From: Desulfovibrio sp.
GTDB lineage: Bacteria > Desulfobacterota > Desulfovibrionia > Desulfovibrionales > Desulfovibrionaceae
NCBI RefSeq assembly: GCF_019424165.1
Contig: NZ_JAHZAA010000022.1
Coordinates: 245 to 5,498 of the forward strand
Direction of reading: 5' to 3'
DNA length: 5,254 bases
The position numbers and the translations under genes were made by a program. Position 1 is the stretch's first letter. Each line of letters starts with the position of its first letter. Below the pieces are notes generated by a model. It was not told the origin of the DNA. It was given only the letters and a program-made list of their open reading frames with translations, and made no database searches. Shown here in pieces: positions 1-5,254 of the stretch.

Positions 1-959
1 AGAATGTGCTTGAAGTCGCAAGTAAAAGAATCAATTTTGTCCAGTTCAATCTGGTAGTTTACATGGAAGATACCCGCAGGCAGGCCAGAGCGCACCAGTT
101 TGGGGAATTCATCACTGACAAGATATGCTCGAATATTTGCAATAAAAAATTTTGGAGAGTCATAATCCGGCAAGGGAATATATCCATAGTCGGCCAACTT
201 CGCTTCAAAGCTGGCCAAAACATCCTTGTCATCCAGCAGGGCGGCTATTTTACCGACAAGATCATTCAAAGACATTGCCATGGCGTTTTCTTGGGATTCG
301 GCAAGTGAAAAGCAGACGAGATAAAGCTTGGCTTCTATGGTTCCCAACTGATTTTCGGAGGAAATCCTGACAGAACTCCGATCACTGCTTGAAAGCGATT
401 TCACTTCCACTGCTCTTCCAGAAAAAATAAAATCTTGGTGAATCCCGTCTGGGCCAGTCCAGGCGCTGATCGCATGTGCCGGAATGGGAGCCAACTCCAG
501 GAGTCGTTCCAGAAAAATCAACTCTCCAAAAAGACCACGGTATTCTTGCGCGGACAGGAGGTGGGCATTTTTCCCCATCAAAAAAATACGCCAGCGTTTG
601 AGGTGCTGAAGGGTTACGGAAAGAGCAACTTCAGGAAGTGTCACTTGCCGCAGGCTTGCAACAAGGCTTTTGCACAGGGTATGGAACAGGTCGCTGTCAA
701 CTTGGCGCTCCAACGTAAGAATCAGGTTCTGGCAATTTTGTGAAGCATCTCGCCGGAGGTCTATGTGCATTCCTTTGACCGACAATTTTTCTTGCATAAA
801 GCGCGACTGAAAGTCACCAGCAAGCGACACCAAACAAAGGAATTTGCCGTCACGGTCTTTGCCCCAATAGACGGGGATCGCGCCACAATCAGGGGCAAGG
901 CGTACATTATAATCGGCGTCGGGAATCGCAATGTCGTGCCAAGGCAAATGGTCACTCAT
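1..959 (-). CDS. PD-(D/E)XK motif protein, DUF4420 family (predicted nuclease subunit; 3' end outside window)
   Basis: I translated this frame by hand. It gives 319 open codons from the ATG at 959 to the left edge with no stop. Residues 141-151 read RGLFGELIFLE, followed by W167-x-GP, D176-F and E185-V-K187-S. Together these form the E...D-x(8)-E-x-K signature of a PD-(D/E)XK endonuclease fold as found in DUF4420 (PF14390). The likely metal-binding and catalytic residues are E146, D176, E185 and K187, so the active site looks intact. Family members are, from memory, a little over 300 residues, so only a short C-terminal piece is probably missing. The start is fixed by an AGGAGG six bases upstream and by an 8-nt overlap with the Z1 gene. 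By context it is the likely DNA-cutting subunit of the MORC-Z1 system. No signal peptide or membrane segment is visible, so it should be cytoplasmic. The fold assignment is firm; cleavage activity is inferred. Confidence 0.88.
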   Translation of the reverse strand, partial: MSDHLPWHDIAIPDADYNVRLAPDCGAIPVYWGKDRDGKFLCLVSLAGDFQSRFMQEKLSVKGMHIDLRRDASQNCQNLILTLERQVDSDLFHTLCKSLVASLRQVTLPEVALSVTLQHLKRWRIFLMGKNAHLLSAQEYRGLFGELIFLERLLELAPIPAHAISAWTGPDGIHQDFIFSGRAVEVKSLSSSDRSSVRISSENQLGTIEAKLYLVCFSLAESQENAMAMSLNDLVGKIAALLDDKDVLASFEAKLADYGYIPLPDYDSPKFFIANIRAYLVSDEFPKLVRSGLPAGIFHVNYQIELDKIDSFTCDFKHI

Positions 960-3609
960 CGAAATCCTCCTCATCTTCCATGTATGCCATTGCTTCCTGC
1001 CTGTTCTCTTCCCAAATTTTGTTGGCAGCGATTCTGATAGTGCGGCCATAGTCCCCAAACGGAAAACTGATACCGAAGGCCGGGGCTATCGCAGTTTGCT
1101 CTCCATCAGAAAGTTCCAGAAGGTGCAGCATTAAAAGAGGCTTGTTCCTAACTTTGCGGTAATGCACATCCGAAGGCTTATTGCTATTTTTAGGATCTCT
1201 TTCATGGTCTTCAAGAGCGAGATCCCTGGCCTCTTTTTCCTGAGTTTTTTCTAGACCAATACGTTCATCGCCTCGGCTTGCGACACGGGCTTTGGGCAGC
1301 ACCCAAGCATCTCCGCTTTGTTTGGCACTTCTTGTCTGGAAGCCAAGCTTATAGGCACTGGCGTCCTCCTCATTTGACGAGACAGAAATCAATAGGACAT
1401 CGCTTTTGTCATGTATATCTGCAATAACTCCCAAGTATTCGAGTATTCGCTGTTTTTCTTCCTCCAAATATGGATGGACTTTAAACTTGGATAAAAAGTC
1501 TTCAACGACACCTGTATTGACGTCTTTGGCCTCCCAGCCTTTGCTCGTTGGAATTATAGTTTTTCCAAGAGCATTTTTCCAATAATCTTGCATCAGTTGT
1601 TCATTTTCTGCATTTATTGTAATGTCAGTCGGAAGCTTGTAAGTCTCTCTCAGGTGGCCGCTATAGCTTTGCTGTACCGTTGTCGTAATTGCATTTCTCA
1701 TTTTGTTTGCAGCAGTGATCATCAGCCTGTCAGGATGTCTTTCTACGTATAACCCGAACTGTTTGGGCGTCAGCCCTTCTCGGCGCATTATCCTGATCTG
1801 CCGCCTCAATTCTTCTGTTTTTTCTGCGATATGCTCGTACCACTCAATCGATTCTTCCGGAAGATACACACGGCAAAGATCTTCATACCCCCTGCGGTAT
1901 CCAAACCATCGACCCATTTGCATCAATGTATCGTACATGCGTGTATTTCGATACATATAGCTAACACACAATCCCTCAAGCGTAAGCCCACGAGACAGGC
2001 TGAAACCGCCAACGGCTATAGCTGTCAAGCCATGGTCATCTTTTTCGTAGCGACCATAATCAAGGATATCGTCTGATTGGCTATTGATAACAAGCAATTT
2101 CAATGTATCAAAGGCCGAATAAAGCTTACTTTTTACGGTTGACCAATCTACTTCACAGTCAGAAAATTCTCTATCATAAATGGTTCGTAACGCCTGCATG
2201 TATTTGTTTTTCGACGAGGAGCTTTCAGGCATGGCATAATTTGCCTTCACAGCCTCGCGCAAGGATTTCTCGTATATGGCCAATAGAGATTTCACAGTTC
2301 TTTGAGCAGGAACAAACCTTGAAATATTGACAAGCATGGAGCAGTGCTTGTTTTGCTGCCCCCGGCAATTTCTGATTGCTTTGGCGATAATGAACGCATT
2401 GAATGCCGCATATAAACTCGGAGGAAGTTCCGTGAGGGAAAAATCCTTTTTATGCGAAAACGGGATATATTCTTCACAGTCGGCAATGGTGCGCAATATT
2501 CTCACGCTACTTTCGTCATCCAGGAAAACTTTCTCCGGGCCGAAATATGTGTTGGGGGCATCAAGCGAATATATGAAGTCGCGAGGGAACAATTCTTCGC
2601 GAACATCTTTACCATAGGATTCTGGATTTATAAATATATTTGCAAATGGGGTAGCCGTATATCCAACATAGCAAGACTTTGCGAAGAGGCTCAATATCTT
2701 TCTCAGCCAAGAGTTTGTTTGGGTAGGGTCAAGATCTGGCTTGTTGGTATTGATCGATGCGTTATCCGCTTCGTCATCGATCATCAGCATTGGCACATCC
2801 GATATTTGGCCATCTTTTGAATTCAGTTCCTTAAGCCACTTATGTAGCGACTTGAGCGTCGTGACATTCTTCTTGATTACAATAATAATAGGCTTGGTAA
2901 TATCATTAAGTTTCAAGCCACTTTTTTCAGCAGTAGTTTTATTGAAGTCTTCTTTTATATTGGTAAGTGTTGCCGGATGAGGATAGTTTGGTTCAAAGCA
3001 TCCGACGCCAATTGCAACTAAATTTGCCGGGTCACTGGAACGCCCGATAAACCCCTCATCAACCCTTTCCTGGGTTTGTTTTCGTAAATTATTGTGTATC
3101 CCGGCAATGACTATAATAAACTTGTAGCCAGCATCGGCAGACCTGGCGACCACTCCAAGGTAGTTCGCCGTTTTTCCCGACTGAACATGGCCAATTACCA
3201 GGCCGCGCCTGTCCCATGCGCCATCGTTGCGCGGATCTTGCAAATGCCCCAGAATGCGTTCGCTGGTTTCCGAGATGGCTTGTACAGCGTCCGGAGCCCA
3301 ACCCTCACGCTTCAGATAGTTTTCGTAAGCACTGGAGTATGTCCATGCAATTTCCCGCTTCAAAACCCATTCATTATCATGCGGAGTTGTTGTGTCTACA
3401 ATTGATACCCCCCTGCCGACGCGGGTATCGATTGCTACAAGAACTTCCTCGACAATATTTGCCAGATCGCCATCAAAGCCTTGCATCTTGGCAAACATTG
3501 CAGCTCGTTCTTCAACAATTTCTTTGGTCGGAGTGGGGACCTGTTTGCCCAATGAAATAATAAGAAGATTAACGACTTCTTTTTCTTTTTCCAAGCCAGA
3601 GACGTTCAT
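952..3609 (-). CDS. Z1 domain-containing helicase-like P-loop ATPase
   Basis: This 885-residue protein has the full motif set of the Z1 superfamily (PF10593), a helicase-like P-loop ATPase group. The Walker A motif is GHVQSGKT at 140-147. Walker B/motif II is MIDDEAD at 276-282, a literal DEAD box. A motif III-like GYTATPFAN lies at 316-324. The second lobe has GGFSLSRGLTLEG at 534-546, and a motif VI-like QMGRWFGYRRG at 564-574 supplies candidate arginine fingers. Residues 1-130 are a helical N-terminal region. Residues of about 600-885 are a long C-terminal part in which I recognise no separate domain; it ends in a strongly acidic tail (EDEEDFDE). The start is supported by AAGGAG 5 nt upstream and the ATGA overlap with the MORC-like gene. 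Z1 proteins are known mainly from operons with MORC-like ATPases, DUF4420 proteins and DNA methyltransferases. The inferred role is ATP-driven DNA translocation or remodelling in a cytoplasmic restriction complex. True strand-separating helicase activity is not shown by the sequence. Confidence 0.93.
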   Translation of the reverse strand: MNVSGLEKEKEVVNLLIISLGKQVPTPTKEIVEERAAMFAKMQGFDGDLANIVEEVLVAIDTRVGRGVSIVDTTTPHDNEWVLKREIAWTYSSAYENYLKREGWAPDAVQAISETSERILGHLQDPRNDGAWDRRGLVIGHVQSGKTANYLGVVARSADAGYKFIIVIAGIHNNLRKQTQERVDEGFIGRSSDPANLVAIGVGCFEPNYPHPATLTNIKEDFNKTTAEKSGLKLNDITKPIIIVIKKNVTTLKSLHKWLKELNSKDGQISDVPMLMIDDEADNASINTNKPDLDPTQTNSWLRKILSLFAKSCYVGYTATPFANIFINPESYGKDVREELFPRDFIYSLDAPNTYFGPEKVFLDDESSVRILRTIADCEEYIPFSHKKDFSLTELPPSLYAAFNAFIIAKAIRNCRGQQNKHCSMLVNISRFVPAQRTVKSLLAIYEKSLREAVKANYAMPESSSSKNKYMQALRTIYDREFSDCEVDWSTVKSKLYSAFDTLKLLVINSQSDDILDYGRYEKDDHGLTAIAVGGFSLSRGLTLEGLCVSYMYRNTRMYDTLMQMGRWFGYRRGYEDLCRVYLPEESIEWYEHIAEKTEELRRQIRIMRREGLTPKQFGLYVERHPDRLMITAANKMRNAITTTVQQSYSGHLRETYKLPTDITINAENEQLMQDYWKNALGKTIIPTSKGWEAKDVNTGVVEDFLSKFKVHPYLEEEKQRILEYLGVIADIHDKSDVLLISVSSNEEDASAYKLGFQTRSAKQSGDAWVLPKARVASRGDERIGLEKTQEKEARDLALEDHERDPKNSNKPSDVHYRKVRNKPLLMLHLLELSDGEQTAIAPAFGISFPFGDYGRTIRIAANKIWEENRQEAMAYMEDEEDFDE
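966..971 (-). promoter_or_regulatory. Strong ribosome binding site for the DUF4420 gene
   Basis: AGGAGG on the minus strand lies 6 nt before the ATG at 959. It is embedded in the GAG GAG GAT codons that encode part of the acidic C-terminus of the Z1 protein. It decides the start over the in-frame internal methionines at codons 55 and 64, and over the out-of-frame ATG at 955. With the 8-nt overlap ATGAGTGA (952-959), it suggests translation by terminating or reinitiating ribosomes as well as direct initiation. Confidence 0.8.
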
Positions 3610-5087
3610 GAAAACTCCTTCAAAACATACTTTTCAACCAGTGCCATCTTGTTGCCAAAGACCCGTTGTAGTGATTGCACAACGTCAAGGAACATCTCAC
3701 GATCTGGTGCACAGTTTTTGAACAATGCCAAATGCAAATCTTGCAACTTGGCCCAAAGAGCTTCGTCGGAAACGTCTTCGGTCTCCACCAGTCGCGGTTT
3801 TGTTGCATAGTCGTCGTATATGCTTGCAACCGGCAGGGCTGAGGATATCGAATCAAGCAAAATTTCCAGCGACCGCCCATCGTCTTCGGACAATTTGTCC
3901 GACAAGGCTCTTACCAGGGCGTGATCTCTGTTTATCGCGTAATGAATCCCGTCTCGTTCTTCAAATCGATCCCATATGGGAGCCTTGATGTCACTGAACG
4001 ATTTTTGGCCCCGCTTTTTATATATCCGTTTGCTGCCTTCGGATATTTCCGGAAGTATCTGCTTCAGCCTTTCACGAACAAGATGTGGCGGGCGGGCGCT
4101 GGATTTCTTGATGTCTATCGTCCAGATATTGTCGAGCGCGCTGGGAAAATCAATTTGCACTCTGGCAAGCTTGGTGGATTCTCCCTTCGGCATAAGCCGG
4201 AACCAGTCCCCCCAAGCCATGAGGCGGCCATTTCGGTAAACATAAGCGCCTTGGTTGGAAAGGAAATCGCTTCGATTTTTGTAGTATGTTTCATCTTTTG
4301 CGGAAAGTCTGGAAAAATGGGGCAAGATATAAGCGTTAATCAGCACACTCTCGCCGTTTAGAACAACCCTTTCATTTTCTATGATCCATTGTGAACCGCT
4401 TTTTTTGCAAAACGGATCAAAATATTCAACCGGATCTCCGTTTATAGATATGGATATTTTTTCTCTATTTTGAAATTCTCCATCCATGAATCTGTGGAAG
4501 ACCAATGAAATGTGATTTCCAAGAACAGAAAGGCTTTCGTTTATCAGTTCATCACGTTTATTTTTTTGTTCTTCTTCAAACAACCTGTCAATCTTTCTCC
4601 ATAAAACAAGTGTTCCATCTGCCCCAAGACGCTCTATAAAAGGAACATTGAGAATGTCCGAATTTTCCAGAACGGAAATAACCCAATCGTCTTCATCTTT
4701 TACAACATCAAGATCCCACTCCGCTCCACAAAGCTGTCCACCATGAGCACTGACAACAGTAAGTTGGCGGCATTGTGAAAAGGATGCTGTTTTCAAGCCA
4801 AGGCCAAACCTGCCAAGGTCGGTTCGCAGACGCTCAACTTCCGGGCCTGATGTTCCATGCTTCATTGCCGCCAACAGTTCGTCTTCATTCATCCCTGTGC
4901 CATTATCCAGAATAGCCAGAACAGGAGACTCGAACGACATGTCGCAGATGATGTCTATGGAAGTTGCCTGGGCAGAAATGCTGTTATCAATAATGTCGGC
5001 AACAGCAGTCTCCAACGAGTAGCCAAGATCGCGCAATGAAGCGGACAGCGAGCGCGCACTGGGGGGAAGGACTTTGGATTTTGCCAT
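3606..5087 (-). CDS. GHKL ATPase, prokaryotic MORC/MutL-like family (ATP-binding protein)
   Basis: This 493-residue protein is a GHKL (gyrase, Hsp90, histidine kinase, MutL) ATPase. The N box is D31-IID-N35-S36, the G1 box DNGTGM at 61-66, and the lid/G2 region GRFGLGLKTAS at 92-102. A second domain follows that looks like the ribosomal S5-type fold typical of MutL and MORC. It contains W322-x-IDIKKSSARPP at 322-334, where a lysine (K327 or K328) probably contacts the ATP gamma-phosphate. Residues 340-493 are a C-terminal region I do not recognise. The N-terminal PPSARSLSASLRDLGY (8-23) is in my recollection typical of the bacterial family and supports the ATG at 5087 as the start. Related proteins dimerise on ATP binding and can clamp DNA; that role is inferred here from the family. 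The gene overlaps Z1 by 4 nt and follows a cytosine methyltransferase by 23 nt, the order expected for a MORC-Z1 restriction-like operon. The N-box position usually held by the catalytic Glu is Asp31. Confidence 0.92.
   Translation of the reverse strand: MAKSKVLPPSARSLSASLRDLGYSLETAVADIIDNSISAQATSIDIICDMSFESPVLAILDNGTGMNEDELLAAMKHGTSGPEVERLRTDLGRFGLGLKTASFSQCRQLTVVSAHGGQLCGAEWDLDVVKDEDDWVISVLENSDILNVPFIERLGADGTLVLWRKIDRLFEEEQKNKRDELINESLSVLGNHISLVFHRFMDGEFQNREKISISINGDPVEYFDPFCKKSGSQWIIENERVVLNGESVLINAYILPHFSRLSAKDETYYKNRSDFLSNQGAYVYRNGRLMAWGDWFRLMPKGESTKLARVQIDFPSALDNIWTIDIKKSSARPPHLVRERLKQILPEISEGSKRIYKKRGQKSFSDIKAPIWDRFEERDGIHYAINRDHALVRALSDKLSEDDGRSLEILLDSISSALPVASIYDDYATKPRLVETEDVSDEALWAKLQDLHLALFKNCAPDREMFLDVVQSLQRVFGNKMALVEKYVLKEFS
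3615..3620 (-). promoter_or_regulatory. Ribosome binding site for the Z1 gene
   Basis: AAGGAG on the minus strand lies 5 nt before the ATG at 3609. The same bases encode Lys490-Glu491 of the MORC-like protein, whose TGA stop overlaps the Z1 ATG (ATGA, 3606-3609). The arrangement fits translational coupling of the two ATPases at similar levels. Confidence 0.78.
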
Positions 5088-5097
5088 GTTAGTATCG

Positions 5098-5103
5098 CTA
5101 CTT
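5098..5103 (-). promoter_or_regulatory. Weak candidate ribosome binding site for the MORC-like gene
   Basis: The 23-nt gap between the methyltransferase stop and the MORC-like ATG at 5087 holds no good Shine-Dalgarno sequence. The best match is AAGTAG, one mismatch from AAGGAG, with a long 10-nt spacer. I see no promoter-like pair or hairpin in a gap this short, so the MORC-like gene is probably read from the methyltransferase transcript. Confidence 0.35.
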
Positions 5104-5110
5104 AATTCTA

Positions 5111-5254
5111 TTATGCACCAAACATCATTGAAGCTTCGTTTTCAATATTTTTCTGCTCAATAAAAGCTGCATCGCGCAAAACAGACCACACACAATCGGC
5201 AATCTGCGTGGCCAACAGGGGCGGAACTGCATTTCCAACCTGGACATATTGCGC
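5111..5254 (-). CDS. C-terminal end of a DNA cytosine-5 methyltransferase (5' part outside window)
   Basis: Only the last 47 codons are inside the window, ending with TAA at 5113-5111. They begin AQYVQVGNAVPPLLATQIAD, a clear match to conserved motif X of C5-cytosine methyltransferases (usually Y-x-Q-[IV]-GN[AS]VPP-x-[LV]A). This segment helps form the S-adenosylmethionine pocket in the family fold. A tail of about 27 residues follows. The catalytic Pro-Cys motif and the target-recognition domain lie beyond the right edge, so the methylated sequence cannot be guessed. In context this enzyme is the likely modification arm that protects host DNA from the downstream MORC-Z1-DUF4420 proteins. No separate Vsr repair endonuclease gene sits between it and the MORC-like gene. 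The identification rests on one motif, but it is a very distinctive one. Confidence 0.88.
   Translation of the reverse strand, partial: AQYVQVGNAVPPLLATQIADCVWSVLRDAAFIEQKNIENEASMMFGA

Noticed and set aside
6..308. 100-codon plus-strand frame
   Set aside because: It lies antisense to the DUF4420 coding region, has no recognisable domain and no convincing ribosome binding site.
761..955. 64-codon minus-strand frame starting at 955
   Set aside because: It is an out-of-frame shadow inside the first codons of the DUF4420 gene, whose frame carries the conserved motifs and the strong Shine-Dalgarno sequence.
2452..2820. 122-codon plus-strand frame antisense to the Z1 gene
   Set aside because: The opposite strand encodes the Z1 Walker B and GYTATPF region in this interval, which fully explains the sequence; the antisense protein has no motif.
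3921..4361. 146-codon plus-strand frame antisense to the MORC-like gene
   Set aside because: It is the longest antisense frame, but it mirrors the conserved S5-like domain and resembles no protein I know.
5060..5067. Run of six G (six C in the coding strand) near the start of the MORC-like gene, and a similar G6 run near 3408-3413 in Z1
   Set aside because: Considered as phase-variation tracts. Six bases is short for this, and both runs encode ordinary residues (Leu-Pro-Pro-Ser and Gly-Arg-Gly-Val).
5088..5110. Possible internal promoter or Vsr repair gene between the methyltransferase and the MORC-like gene
   Set aside because: The gap is only 23 nt, too short for either a Vsr gene or a full promoter, and it shows no hairpin.

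Overview
The window is filled almost completely by one minus-strand operon, read from right to left. It holds four genes of a known but poorly studied restriction-modification-like module: the end of a DNA cytosine-5 methyltransferase (5254 to 5111, 5' part outside the window), a GHKL-family ATPase of the prokaryotic MORC/MutL-like group (5087 to 3606), a Z1-domain helicase-like ATPase (3609 to 952), and a PD-(D/E)XK nuclease-fold protein of the DUF4420 type (959 to the left edge, lacking only its last residues). There is no RNA gene, CRISPR array, insertion sequence or promoter that I can support. The longest non-coding stretch is 23 nt.

The genes are tightly packed. The methyltransferase and MORC-like genes are 23 nt apart. 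The MORC-like and Z1 genes overlap by 4 nt (ATGA). The Z1 and nuclease genes overlap by 8 nt (ATGAGTGA). The two overlapping starts have strong Shine-Dalgarno sequences inside the last codons of the upstream gene. The MORC-like start has only a weak one. This layout points to one transcript and coupled translation of a multi-subunit complex.

The same combination (cytosine methyltransferase, MORC/MutL-like ATPase, Z1, DUF4420, often followed by an AIPR gene) was predicted by comparative genomics to be a restriction system related to the origin of eukaryotic MORC proteins (Iyer, Abhiman and Aravind, 2008, from memory). A reasonable working model, which is inference, is that the methyltransferase marks host DNA, the MORC-like protein closes on DNA as an ATP-dependent clamp, Z1 moves or remodels DNA, and the DUF4420 protein cuts unmarked invading DNA. 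An AIPR gene is the most likely next gene beyond the left edge.

The host is a bacterium with purine-rich Shine-Dalgarno sequences and intermediate GC content. Nothing here fixes the genus. Systems of this kind are accessory and move horizontally, so gene content is a poor guide to taxonomy.
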